Origin: Streptomyces sp. ASQP_92
GTDB lineage: Bacteria; Actinomycetota; Actinomycetes; Streptomycetales; Streptomycetaceae
DNA length: 64,000 nt
Assembly: GCF_025399895.1 (NCBI RefSeq)
Contig: NZ_JAODUA010000024.1
Span: 1-64,000, forward strand
Reading direction: 5' to 3'
Shown: in pieces, positions 49,752 through 58,381 of the stretch
Layout of the letters: every line of letters starts with the position of its first letter
How positions within the stretch are numbered: position 1 is the stretch's first letter
Made by a program: the position numbers and the translations under genes
Notes under the pieces: model-generated
Databases searched by the model: none
What the model saw: only the letters and a program-made list of their open reading frames with translations
Told to the model about the DNA's origin: nothing

Positions 49752-50445
49752 GGACGGTCCCGGACACCAGCGCGAAGACCAGCACGAACAGCCGCATCCT
49801 GCGGGCGTCGATGCGCTGATGCACCACCCGGCTCAGCCACGCCCCCGCGGCGATCACCGGGAGCAGCGCGGCCGCCCACCCCAGATCCGCAACACGTCCC
49901 TGTCCGGTGCCGAACAGGAGGGCCAGCGACGCCACTTCGCCCACCAGGAAGCAGGCGGCGACGGTGGAGCGGAGTTCGGCGGGGGGCCGGTGCTGATACA
50001 CCAGGGCGAGCGGGGGGCCGCCGACCCCGGTCGCGGTCTCGGTGAGGCCGGTCACCAGTCCCGCCCCGACATACGCGACGCGGCCGGGCGCGAACGCGGG
50101 CGCGGCCAGACTGACGAGCGCCGCGAGCACGGTGGCGCCGCCCACGAAGAGGCCGATGTCGCGGTCCGGGATGAGCCGGAGCAACACGAGGCCGCCCGGG
50201 GTCGCGACCAGTCGGGCCACGGTGATCCACCGGGCTCCGCGCAGATCGAGCGAACCGCGTTCGCGCCAGGCGACGTACAGGTTCAGCGGAATCATCGACG
50301 CGAGGACGAACACGGGCAGCAGGGACGGGTCGAGGATCCCGGCCACCGGGGCCACGACCAGAGCGAAGCCGAGCCCGCTGCCGCCCTGGACGAACGCGGC
50401 GACCCCGACCGTGACGGCGAGGATCACCAGAATCTGAAGGGTCAC
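49735..50445 (-). CDS. TSUP family exporter (236 aa)
   Basis: A membrane protein of the sulfite exporter TauE/SafE family with about eight helices. The GTG at 50445 opens the frame VTLQILVILAVTVGVAAFVQGGSGLGFALVVAP; the paired motif later reads LVTGLTETATGVGGPPLALVYQ. Family members export sulfite, organosulfur compounds or anions; here it may carry an amidohydrolase product. Its start overlaps the amidohydrolase stop by four bases (GTGA), so the two are coupled. Confidence 0.85.
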   Translation of the reverse strand: MTLQILVILAVTVGVAAFVQGGSGLGFALVVAPVAGILDPSLLPVFVLASMIPLNLYVAWRERGSLDLRGARWITVARLVATPGGLVLLRLIPDRDIGLFVGGATVLAALVSLAAPAFAPGRVAYVGAGLVTGLTETATGVGGPPLALVYQHRPPAELRSTVAACFLVGEVASLALLFGTGQGRVADLGWAAALLPVIAAGAWLSRVVHQRIDARRMRLFVLVFALVSGTVLIAGP

Positions 50446-51932
50446 TGTGCCGTGCTCCGGTTCCGTGCCGTGGAGATCCGTACCGTGGAGGCCGGAGCCG
50501 GGGAGGTCCGCGCCCCCGACCTGTGTGCGGCCGGCTCTTGAACGGCCGTCCTCCGCGCGGTGGTTGAGGTGGGGTGGGCGCGGGTGACGGGTGCCCGCGC
50601 CACGGCCGTTCGGGCCAGGGCGGTGGCGCGTCGTACCAGCCCTGGCCCGTCCCAGTCGGTGGGCTGGCCGTGCCACAGCCGCAGGCGGCCGGCCACGAAC
50701 ACGGCACTGATCTGGTCCCGGTTGCCGCGCCGCACCAACTCCCAGGGCAGGTCCCAGGACAGCGCGAGTTCGGGGGTCGATATGTCGACCAGCAGGAAGT
50801 CGGCCGCCATTCCGGCCGCGATGCCGCCGGTGTGGCCGCCGACGCCGACCGCGTCCGCGCCCCCGGCGGTGGCATGCTCCAGCCAGGTCCAGCCCGCCCC
50901 GCAGGACGAGTCGCCGGTGGTCAGCCCGTACGCGAGTCGCTGGGCGAACTCGGCCGCCTCGACGAGCCGGAACCCGTCGCCGCGGGTCCCGTCGCTGCCG
51001 ATCCCGAAGCGGACACCGCGCTCGGCGAGGGTGGTCGCCGGGGCCACCGCGTTGCCCTTCCAGGCGCTCGCGACGGGGTTGTAACTGACGGCGGTTCCCG
51101 TGTCGGCGAGCAGGGACACCTCGCGGGGCGTCAGGAGCGTGGTGTGGGCGGCCAGCAGGTGTGGGCCGAGCGCGTCGATGCCGGCCAGGTATTCGAGTGG
51201 CCGGGCACCGTGCCGCAGCAGGGAGCGTTCGACCGCCGCCAGATGCTCGTTGACATGCATCTGGAGCACCGCCCTCGCCTCGGCGGCGAGGCGTCCCGTC
51301 GCGCTCAGGGTGGCAGGGGTGGCGGCCTCGGGGATGGAGATCGCGAGGGAGGGATGGATGAGCGGATCGTCGGTGTACGTGGCCAGATGCCGCTCCGCCC
51401 GCCGCAGAACCACCGAGGGGTCGGCGTCCGCACCGGGGCCGGTGTCGTCGCAGATCAGCCCGAGGACACAGCGGATCCCGGCGTCCCGCGCCGCGCAGGC
51501 GACGACGTCGGTGTCCACGGCGGCGCGCGTCCCGGCGTCGGTGACGGTGGTGCACCCGCCGCGCAGCGACTCCAACGCGGCCAGTTTCGCCGCCACATAG
51601 GCAGATTCCTCGTCGAGGGCGCCTTCGAGCGGCACCCACACCCGGCGGAATATCTCCGACGGCTCGCCAAAGGCGAGGGCCGCGCCGAAGCTCTGGGTGA
51701 GGTGGTGATGGCTGTCGACGAAGCCCGGCATCAGCAGGTGGCCGGGCAGCCGCAGGGCCTGGAGGCGCGGATACGCACGCTCCAGTTCTTCGGTCGGCCC
51801 CACCGCCTCGAACGAGCCCGCGGAGACGACCACCGCGTACAGCTCCATGACTCCTTCCGGCAGCAGGACCGCGTCGGGAACGAGGAGCAGAGGGCCGCGC
51901 GAGCGCAGCCGCTCCCGGATGTGCTGGTTCAT
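50442..51932 (-). CDS. Amidohydrolase, nucleobase deaminase-like (496 aa)
   Basis: This metal-dependent hydrolase belongs to the superfamily of guanine deaminase, 8-oxoguanine deaminase and atrazine chlorohydrolase. The metal ligands are visible: H75-H-H77 in FVDSHHHLTQ, H226 in QMHVNEH, H263 in AAHTTLLTP and D314 in GSDGTRGDG. The C-terminal 60 residues are Ala/Thr/Arg-rich and extra to the family. Start ATG 51932 overlaps the permease stop (ATGA), and its own stop overlaps the TSUP start. With an NCS2 permease it probably takes up and deaminates a purine- or pyrimidine-like base. Confidence 0.88.
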   Translation of the reverse strand: MNQHIRERLRSRGPLLLVPDAVLLPEGVMELYAVVVSAGSFEAVGPTEELERAYPRLQALRLPGHLLMPGFVDSHHHLTQSFGAALAFGEPSEIFRRVWVPLEGALDEESAYVAAKLAALESLRGGCTTVTDAGTRAAVDTDVVACAARDAGIRCVLGLICDDTGPGADADPSVVLRRAERHLATYTDDPLIHPSLAISIPEAATPATLSATGRLAAEARAVLQMHVNEHLAAVERSLLRHGARPLEYLAGIDALGPHLLAAHTTLLTPREVSLLADTGTAVSYNPVASAWKGNAVAPATTLAERGVRFGIGSDGTRGDGFRLVEAAEFAQRLAYGLTTGDSSCGAGWTWLEHATAGGADAVGVGGHTGGIAAGMAADFLLVDISTPELALSWDLPWELVRRGNRDQISAVFVAGRLRLWHGQPTDWDGPGLVRRATALARTAVARAPVTRAHPTSTTARRTAVQEPAAHRSGARTSPAPASTVRISTARNRSTAQ

Positions 51933-53413
51933 CGGTTGCCTTCGGTGCGCAGTTCGGGGCGTACGGACAGCCGGGCGGCGAGCGCCGGTCCGACGTGGTG
52001 GAAGAGGACGTTGAGGACGGCCGCGACGAACGCGCCGACCGCTACGCCGCTTTCGAGCAGGATGCGGACGGTGGAGGGGAACCCCTGGTAGACGTCCGGG
52101 ACGAGGATCGGCAGCAGGCCGAGCGCGAGCGCGACGGCACAGATGAACGTGTTGGTGTGCCGGTCGAGGTCGCAGCGGGCGAGCATCTGCACACCGAGCA
52201 CCGTGATCACCGCGAAGACGACCATGGCGGTGCCCCCGACGACCGGGGCCGGGACCACGCTGATGGCTCGGGTCACCGGCGCCAGGAACCCGATGGCGAT
52301 GAGGAAGACACCCGCGGCCGCCGTGACGAACCGGCTGCGTACGCCGGTGACGCGGACGATGCCGATGTTCTCCCCGCTCGTCACCATCAACGGCAGCCCG
52401 AACAGGCCGCCGAAGGCCGAGACCAGGGCGTCGCCGCGGATCGTCCTGGGCACCGCGACCCGCTGGTCGATCTCCTTGCCGACCGCCTCGGCGTTGATGA
52501 CGGTCTGCCCGGTCGCCTCCGCCATGGACGCCAGGCTGTAGAGCATGAGCGGCAGCGCGGCCAGCACATCGAACCGGGGCGAGCCGAACGGCATCAGCCG
52601 CGGCACGTCTACCCAGCCGCCCTGGCCCAGGTGGGCGAGGCTCACGTCCCCGAGGAACAGCGCCAGGACCGTGCCCGCCAACAGGCCGAGCATGACGGAG
52701 AGTTGACGCAGGACGCCCCGCAGGAACAGATGGCAAACGACCGTGAAGCCGATGGTCGCCATGGACAGCGCGAGATGGCCGGGGGCGGCGAAATCGTGCG
52801 CGCCGGGGCGCCCGGTGACCAGCGTCGCCCCGACCCTCACCAGGTTCACGCCGACGATCACGATCATCGTGCCGATGACGAGCGGCGGGAAGTACCTCAA
52901 AAGGCGTGCGAAGACCGGCAGTACGGCGAAGGTGAAGACGGCTGTCAAAACGACCGCGCCCGTCGCGACCCGTGGCCCGTGCTCGTGGGCGATGGCCAGG
53001 AAGAGGATCAGCGGCGCACCGCCCGGCAACATGACGAACGGCAGCCGGGGCCCGAACTTCCAGATCCCGAGGGACTGGATCAGCGAGCCCGCGCCGGACA
53101 GTACGAAGGCGGCGGAGAGCAGATCGACGGTCAGCCCCGCGTCCAGCCGCAAGGTGGCGCTCATCAGGAAGATGGCGGAGATGGGTGTGGCCGCCATGAC
53201 CAGCACGTGCTGCACACCGAAGAGCAGAATCCGCCCCAGGGGACGGGACTCGTCGACGGGGTGGACGGTGGCTTTCCCGGCCTCCGAGGGGGACGAGGGC
53301 GGGGGCGTGGGGCCGGCGGTTCCGTCATCCGAAGGGGGCGCGGGGGCGGGGGAGTGGTCCGGGGCGGTGGCTGGCTCGGGGGTGGCGGGCAGGGAGCGGC
53401 GGGGACGGGACAC
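51929..53413 (-). CDS. NCS2 family nucleobase (xanthine/uracil) permease (494 aa)
   Basis: A 14-helix transporter of the nucleobase:cation symporter-2 family. Key motifs: LFGVQHVLVMAATPISAIFLMS in helix 1, MLPGGAPLIL, the conserved NAEAVGKEID region and VTSGENIGIVRVTG. Substrates are typically uric acid, xanthine or uracil. A Pro/Ser/Thr-rich N-terminal extension (about residues 1-50) precedes the first helix. It begins a three-gene operon with the amidohydrolase and TSUP genes; the start ATG is at 53413. Its promoter carries a perfect 20-bp palindrome. Confidence 0.9.
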   Translation of the reverse strand: MSRPRRSLPATPEPATAPDHSPAPAPPSDDGTAGPTPPPSSPSEAGKATVHPVDESRPLGRILLFGVQHVLVMAATPISAIFLMSATLRLDAGLTVDLLSAAFVLSGAGSLIQSLGIWKFGPRLPFVMLPGGAPLILFLAIAHEHGPRVATGAVVLTAVFTFAVLPVFARLLRYFPPLVIGTMIVIVGVNLVRVGATLVTGRPGAHDFAAPGHLALSMATIGFTVVCHLFLRGVLRQLSVMLGLLAGTVLALFLGDVSLAHLGQGGWVDVPRLMPFGSPRFDVLAALPLMLYSLASMAEATGQTVINAEAVGKEIDQRVAVPRTIRGDALVSAFGGLFGLPLMVTSGENIGIVRVTGVRSRFVTAAAGVFLIAIGFLAPVTRAISVVPAPVVGGTAMVVFAVITVLGVQMLARCDLDRHTNTFICAVALALGLLPILVPDVYQGFPSTVRILLESGVAVGAFVAAVLNVLFHHVGPALAARLSVRPELRTEGNR

Positions 53414-53485
53414 GTGCGAGCTCCGTTCGGGGTCGCGAGCGCGAAATTCAGCCGTGGACCGGCCCGGACGGGAGCCACATACGAT

Positions 53486-53505
53486 CGGCCAAATCGATTT
53501 GGCCG
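53486..53505. promoter_or_regulatory. LacI-type operator of the permease operon
   Basis: The perfect palindrome CGGCCAAATCGATTTGGCCG has the central CG and even symmetry expected of LacI-family operators. It is 73 bases upstream of the permease start. The LacI gene at 48708 is the likely binder. Confidence 0.75.
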
Positions 53506-53738
53506 TCAGTATGGGGAGGAGAGAGAAGGGGCGTCAAGGGGTGGGGCGGGGTGCCGGCGGCAGCGGAGCGGGCCTGCCCCATCGACCCGAGCCGCAGAGG
53601 GAAGCTCCGGCTGAACTGGACCCGGATCGGGGATTTCCGACCCGGGTCCCTCCTGGGACGGCTGTGCGCGGACGGAGCGAGATCCCGCACGGAACAACCG
53701 GCCCTGCGGCATCGCGTCCGATGCGTCGGCCCGCTCTG

Positions 53739-54953
53739 CTAGTGGGACAGCAGCGCGCAGACGAAGTCCTCTTCGACGGCGCGCAGATGCGCGAGCAGGT
53801 CCGGGTTGGTCCTCTGGTTCACCTGGGTGGTGACGGAGAGGGTGAGGCTGCGGCGGCCGTCCGGGGTGCCCGCACCGAACTGCGTGTAGCCCGCCGTGTT
53901 GCCGGTGTGCCCGTACACGACCCCGCAGCGGGTGGTGTACTCGAAGATCGCCAGTCCGGCACGGTTGGCGCCGGGGCCCGCCGGCTCCGAGGCGCCTTTG
54001 ACGAAGGTCCGCTGCTGCCTGCGGGTCGCGTCGCCGATCAGCCTGCCGCCCGCGTAGGCGGCCATGAACGTGTTGAAGTCCGCCGGGGTGGAGACCAGGC
54101 CGCCCGATGCCCAGGAACCGGACGCGCCGAACAGGGTGGAGACGTCCTCGGGGCGTTCTCCCGGTTCGACGGCGTAGCCGTGCAGATAGGGCTCGGGCAA
54201 GCGGTAGCCGGAGGGGAGGCTCGTCCCGGTGAGGCCGAGCGGCTTGTAGACCTCCGAGGCCAGCAGCTCTTCGTAGCGGCGCCCGGTCGCCGCCTCGGCC
54301 ATCAGGGCGACGGCGATGTTGTCGGAGTTGGAGTACTGGTAGCGGGAGCCGGGGGCGAACTCCAGGCCCTCTTCGGCGACGAAGTCGAGCAGGTGGCGGG
54401 GGTCGAAGACATGGTGCGGATCGGCCCGGATCAGGTCGCCGAACTCCGGTGCCTGGCTGTAGTCCGGCAACCCGCTGGTGTGGTTGAGGAGTTGACGGAT
54501 CGTCACCTTGCCCCAGGCGGCGGGCAGTGAGGGCAGGCGGTGGGCGATGGTGTCGTTCAGGTGCAGCCGCCCGCGATCGACCAGGCGGAGCGCGACGGCG
54601 CCGCTGAACGCCTTGGCGGTGCTGGCCAGCCGCATGTGGTCGGTGGCGCGAGGCGGACGACCGGTGTCGATGTCCGCCACCCCGGCCCGGACCACCTGGA
54701 CCCGTCCGCCGTCCCGGAGTACCGCGATGGCGCCGGGCGGCCCGTCCGGACGGTGGACCAGCTCCCGCAGCTCGGCCTGGAGGGCCCCGTCCCCGTTGCC
54801 ATGGGGGTGCGCCCCGGCCCGGCCGGCCGGCACCCCGGAGTCATGGGGCGCCGCCCAGGCCTGGCCGGTCAGCGCCAGCGAAGCGGCGAGCAGGACGACG
54901 ACCCCGCGCCCGCCGGGGCGGGACAGCGGCGAACGACGGTAGCGCAGTGACAC
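53739..54953 (-). CDS. Secreted serine hydrolase, beta-lactamase/DD-peptidase type (404 aa)
   Basis: This protein of the class C beta-lactamase/AmpH/DD-peptidase family has S111-T-A-K114 (catalytic SxxK), Y207-S-N209 and H349-T-G351. A signal anchor (RGVVVLLAASLALTGQAWAA) places it outside the cell, where it may trim peptidoglycan or hydrolyse an amide or ester. Start GTG 54953 follows CGGAGG; an ATG at 55034 would add 27 residues. It is alone, with a 553-base gap upstream. Confidence 0.9.
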   Translation of the reverse strand: MSLRYRRSPLSRPGGRGVVVLLAASLALTGQAWAAPHDSGVPAGRAGAHPHGNGDGALQAELRELVHRPDGPPGAIAVLRDGGRVQVVRAGVADIDTGRPPRATDHMRLASTAKAFSGAVALRLVDRGRLHLNDTIAHRLPSLPAAWGKVTIRQLLNHTSGLPDYSQAPEFGDLIRADPHHVFDPRHLLDFVAEEGLEFAPGSRYQYSNSDNIAVALMAEAATGRRYEELLASEVYKPLGLTGTSLPSGYRLPEPYLHGYAVEPGERPEDVSTLFGASGSWASGGLVSTPADFNTFMAAYAGGRLIGDATRRQQRTFVKGASEPAGPGANRAGLAIFEYTTRCGVVYGHTGNTAGYTQFGAGTPDGRRSLTLSVTTQVNQRTNPDLLAHLRAVEEDFVCALLSH

Positions 54954-55506
54954 GAAGAGCCTCCGAACGACGAGCCGGCGGGAGCGGCGGCCGACGCGAC
55001 CGCCTGTACCACCCGCCGGTACGCCATGCATCACCTACCGCCCCTGCACCGAAACACCCTGACCTGCGAAGTGACCCGCCCAGCGCAGCCCACGAGCACC
55101 CGGATGCCGGAGGGGGCCGATGGCAGTTCACGGATCCGGCCGACGGAGGTGCAGGGCGTGGCCCCGCCGCGCGTTCACACCCCTCGCGGTCGCGCTGCTC
55201 GCCCTCCTTGAGCCGGTGGCAACGCCCCAACAGGCCGCTGGCGCAGGCGGGTTGCCTCAAGTGCTGCATGGGGCTTCGCCGTGGTCCACCCGCAGACCGT
55301 CAGCACCAACAACAGCCTCTCCTGCTCCAGTTGGTCCGACGCGACCAGGAGCAGCCGCGGCAGGGGCGAGGCCGCCTCCGTCGAGCAGATCGGTCGATCA
55401 CGCCCTGGCGCCCGGCTACTACACCATCGCCGATTCGGGCTGCCCCGCCCGCTGACACCGGACGGCCCGGACCCCGCCCGCGTTCCTGCCGCGGGCCCGG
55501 GCCGGG
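54954..55506. other. Long gap with no clear gene
   Basis: About 550 bases separate the serine hydrolase start and the EEP gene. A rightward open frame at 55120-55455 begins with a signal-like sequence, but it continues as Pro/Ala-rich low complexity in shifting frames. A possible secreted protein has been frameshifted here, or the frame is chance. No operator-like repeat stands out. Confidence 0.45.
55120..55455 (+). pseudogene. Possible frameshifted secreted protein (uncertain)
   Basis: One frame starts MAVHGSGRRRCRAWPRRAFTPLAVALLALLEPVA, a plausible signal peptide, and ends APGYYTIADSGCPAR. The middle is Pro/Ser/Ala low complexity. In another frame the same DNA reads FAVVHPQTVSTNNSLSCSSWSDATRS, which looks more like folded secreted protein. 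This suggests a frameshift, but the evidence is weak. Confidence 0.25.
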
Positions 55507-56277
55507 CTACGACGCGGGTACGCGTACGGCGGCCAGCACCGGGAGGTGGTCCGTGGCCGCCCGCAGGTCCTGTTCCGCGATCCCGGGCAGGCCCATCGGG
55601 ACCCCGCAGCCCAGCACCGACACCCCGGGTGTCGCGAAGACCGCGTCGATCCTCTGCAGGGGATCGCCGAGGCGGGTGGTGTGCTCCCGCCCCCAGGGCG
55701 CGGTCGCCCAGCCGTCCTGCAAGGAGCGCGCGAGCAGACCGAAGGTGCGGCCGTCGGGCCGGTCGTTGAAGTCGCCCCCGACAACGGCGTACGGCACCTC
55801 CAGGGCGGACATTCGGTCGAGGAGCAGCCGGCCCTGCTCGTAGCGCTCCGTGTCGCTGATGCTGAGGTGGCAACTGAGCACCCCGAGCCGGGCCCGGCCG
55901 AACCGCAACACGGCGGTGGAGAAGCCGCGTTGGTGCAGGCCGGGGGTGCGCGGGAGCAGGAGGTCCTCGGTGTGCTCCACATGGGCGCGGAGCGAGGAGA
56001 GGATCATCGGTCCGGAGGCGGTGGCGCCCCCCGAGACGTACACGAGCCCGGAGGACTTGGCGAGGCGGGCCGCGGCTTTGCGCCAGCGGAAGAACCGCGG
56101 GGCTTCCTGAACGCAGACGACGTCGGGCCGGCAGGCCCGGATCACCCGGGCCAGGGCGGTGACGTCGTCGCGCATGGAACGAATGTTGTAACTGAGCACA
56201 CGCACCACCGCGGACCCGTCGGGCTCCGTCACGGACTCCGAAAGATCCCGCAAACTCTCCCGCGCCACACTCTCCAC
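55507..56277 (-). CDS. Endonuclease/exonuclease/phosphatase family protein (256 aa)
   Basis: This EEP-fold phosphoesterase has VRVLSYNIRSM at the N-terminus, VVCVQEAP (Glu), LGVLSCHLSISD (His), AVVGGDFNDRP (Asp-Asn) and AATDHLPVLAAV at the end (Asp-His). Substrate unknown. It resembles the gene at 21169-21918 in family but not closely in sequence. The GTG at 56277 has a strong GAGGTG site; GTG at 56286 is an alternative. No signal peptide is evident. It follows the 55120 region in the opposite direction. Confidence 0.85.
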   Translation of the reverse strand: MESVARESLRDLSESVTEPDGSAVVRVLSYNIRSMRDDVTALARVIRACRPDVVCVQEAPRFFRWRKAAARLAKSSGLVYVSGGATASGPMILSSLRAHVEHTEDLLLPRTPGLHQRGFSTAVLRFGRARLGVLSCHLSISDTERYEQGRLLLDRMSALEVPYAVVGGDFNDRPDGRTFGLLARSLQDGWATAPWGREHTTRLGDPLQRIDAVFATPGVSVLGCGVPMGLPGIAEQDLRAATDHLPVLAAVRVPAS

Positions 56278-56452
56278 GCCGTCCACCTCAACGCCCTTTC
56301 CACAGCCCTGGCCTTCGCGAGAGTACCCCCGAGGGGCCGGGGCCACCGCGACGACGGGCCGTTCCCGCGCCGGGCGATGGCGGTGCGGGTGCGGTGCCGC
56401 CGACCTGCGTCGCGGTCGGCGGCACCCTGCCGTGACACGGGTGTGCCCGCGC

Positions 56453-57442
56453 CTACTTGAAGAGGCGGTCGGCGCCGGTGGCCATGCGATGGGTGGAGCC
56501 GTGCCGGTTCACCCAGTCCCGTACGAGGTTGATGGCGTTGGCGCACTGCCAGCTGTCGTCGTACTCGCGTACTCCGGTGAAGGCTCCGTAGCCTGCGATG
56601 ATGCCGTCCACCCGCGCGTCACCCAGCAACTTGTCGACGTACCAGGGGTCGTTGTACGTGGTCGTCCAGGACAGCGTGGCCGCGAGCCTCCCGGCGGCGC
56701 GGTCCGATGCGCCCTTCTTCAGTTCCGCGCAGGTGTAGTGGTCGGCTTCGGTGCAGTTGCCGAACCCCTTGGTGATGTCGGAGTCGCCGTAGTCCATCAC
56801 CCGGCGGCCGTTGGGGAAGCCCGAACCGGAGCGGTTGAAGGCGCCGGTCACTTGGTCGCGGGTGCCGGTCGTCGTGATGCCCTCCAGGGGGCCGAGCCTG
56901 TTCTCCAGGCTCTGCCAGCCCCTGCCGCCGACATCGGGCGTGCTGCCGCCGTGGTACTCGTAGAACCCGTACAGCACCTGTATCCCGGCGGCCGTCAGAC
57001 GCTGCGCCTTGTCCCGCAGCCCGGCCACGCTGCACGTGCGGTTGGGCGCCTCGCCGCAGTAGTTGGGGTCCTTGATGTCCAGCCACACCAGCGCCAGTCG
57101 GCGGCCCGCTTCGGCGTTGGACAGGATGCGGTCGATCATGCCGTCGAAGCTGGGGCCGTGCCGGGTCTCACCGGCCGAGGAGCAGTCGTGATAGGCGCGC
57201 CATTCGTTGGGGTTGTACCACGCGCAGACGTCGATCTCGATGCCGTTGGCGCCGTGCTTGAGCGCGGCGTCCACCCCGTCCAGGGTGTCGACACGGTGCG
57301 CGATGGCATAGATCGCGTGCCGCTGGTCGGCTGCCGCGGCCGGGGTCGCGGTGAGCGCGGTGGCCCCCACGAGGGCGCACAGAGCGGCCAGCAGCGCGAG
57401 TAACCTCCGCGGGCCAACGGCCTTTTGCAGATGGGCAGTCAA
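56453..57442 (-). CDS. Secreted sphingomyelinase-D/PLD-like phospholipase with a TTA codon (329 aa)
   Basis: The protein fits the SMase D/PLD toxin-type TIM barrel known from spider venom and Corynebacterium: H49 in AIAHRVDT, E69 and D71 in IEIDV, H85 in RAYHDCSS and D122 in WLDIKDPN match its active-site pattern. A signal peptide (LLALLAALCALVGATALTATPAAA) is present. The C-terminal SMD-tail (ATxxDNPW) is degenerate (MATGADRLF). It probably cleaves a choline or ethanolamine phospholipid. Start TTG 57442 sits 8 bases after GAAGGAG. Codon 14 is TTA (57401-57403), so translation is bldA-dependent. Confidence 0.85.
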   Translation of the reverse strand: MTAHLQKAVGPRRLLALLAALCALVGATALTATPAAAADQRHAIYAIAHRVDTLDGVDAALKHGANGIEIDVCAWYNPNEWRAYHDCSSAGETRHGPSFDGMIDRILSNAEAGRRLALVWLDIKDPNYCGEAPNRTCSVAGLRDKAQRLTAAGIQVLYGFYEYHGGSTPDVGGRGWQSLENRLGPLEGITTTGTRDQVTGAFNRSGSGFPNGRRVMDYGDSDITKGFGNCTEADHYTCAELKKGASDRAAGRLAATLSWTTTYNDPWYVDKLLGDARVDGIIAGYGAFTGVREYDDSWQCANAINLVRDWVNRHGSTHRMATGADRLFK

Positions 57443-57683
57443 GAAGCACACTCCTTCGTCGTTCCTCCGCCTGGCGGGGCACCCAGGGCGTCCTGCCACG
57501 CAACTAGATGAGACATGTGCCGGACGCGTTCCTCGCGCCCGCCGCACATGTCCGCCCGAACGGCCTTTGGCCGAAAGGCAGTTGAGGAGGATGAGGTCGG
57601 GGTGATGGGTTGGGAACAGGTCGGGCAAGCGCCTCGGAGGCCGACGTGCCGAACCGATCGCCGGGCCCGGAGGAACCAGGGGC

Positions 57684-58262
57684 TCACACCGCGCTGAAAT
57701 GGGAGACCAGTAGCGCCAGTCGGCGGTCGTGGGCGCGCTCGGGGAGGCGGCCGCTGCGGGCGAGGGAGGCCAGGCCGTGCAGGCTCGCCCAGTACGTCTC
57801 GGTGAGAAGGTCGACGTCGTCCCCGTCGGCGGCCATCGGCGCCACCGCCTGGCGCAGTTCGCCGAAGCTCGTACGCAGTTCGGCCGGCGCATCGGCCGTG
57901 GCGAAGGGAAGGTCCACGGCGAGCGTGAACATCGCGTCGTACAGGGCCGACCGGCGGCGCGCGAACCGCGTGTACGCCTCGCCGACGGCGGCGAGCGCGC
58001 CCCGTTCGTCCGCGGCGCCGGTGCGGGCCGCCCGCAGCTCCCGGCCCAGTTCGGCGAACCCCTGGACCGCGACCGCGGCCATGATGGCGTCCTTGCCCTT
58101 GAAGTGGCTGTAGAGGACCGGCTGGCTGTACTCGACCTCGGCGGACAGGCGCCGGGTGGTCACGGCGCTCCAGCCCTCCGTCTCCGCCAGCTTCTGGGCG
58201 GCCGTCACGATCAGCCGCTCACGCTGGGCCCGTTCGCGTTCTCTGCGCGTCTGAATAGTCAC
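57684..58262 (-). CDS. TetR family regulator of the DUF4267 gene (192 aa)
   Basis: A TetR helix-turn-helix (AAQKLAETEGWSAVTTRRLSAEVEYSQPVLYSHFKGKDAIMAAV) starts the protein and an all-helical C-terminal domain follows. The GTG at 58262 was chosen; an upstream frame exists to 58358. It is divergent from DUF4267 and cupin genes across 119 bases that hold two CTAGC-type inverted repeats. It is probably their autoregulated repressor. Confidence 0.9.
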   Translation of the reverse strand: MTIQTRRERERAQRERLIVTAAQKLAETEGWSAVTTRRLSAEVEYSQPVLYSHFKGKDAIMAAVAVQGFAELGRELRAARTGAADERGALAAVGEAYTRFARRRSALYDAMFTLAVDLPFATADAPAELRTSFGELRQAVAPMAADGDDVDLLTETYWASLHGLASLARSGRLPERAHDRRLALLVSHFSAV

Positions 58263-58272
58263 GCAAGAAACC

Positions 58273-58285
58273 CTAGCAGTGCTAG
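58273..58285. promoter_or_regulatory. Operator 1 of the TetR/DUF4267 region
   Basis: Perfect palindrome CTAGCA-G-TGCTAG, 11 bases from the TetR start. Shares CTAGC half-sites with operator 2. Confidence 0.7.
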
Positions 58286-58320
58286 CCGGCGGAGTGGGTG
58301 CTCTGATAGCTTCGCTCCTG

Positions 58321-58339
58321 TCGCTAGCGATGCTAGCGA
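58321..58339. promoter_or_regulatory. Operator 2 of the TetR/DUF4267 region
   Basis: Perfect inverted repeat TCGCTAGC-GAT-GCTAGCGA, 43 bases from the DUF4267 start. The CTAGC half-sites match operator 1. Confidence 0.7.
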
Positions 58340-58381
58340 CCAAGCCACGGTTGATCACCAGCCACCCAAGGAGAGCCGGAC

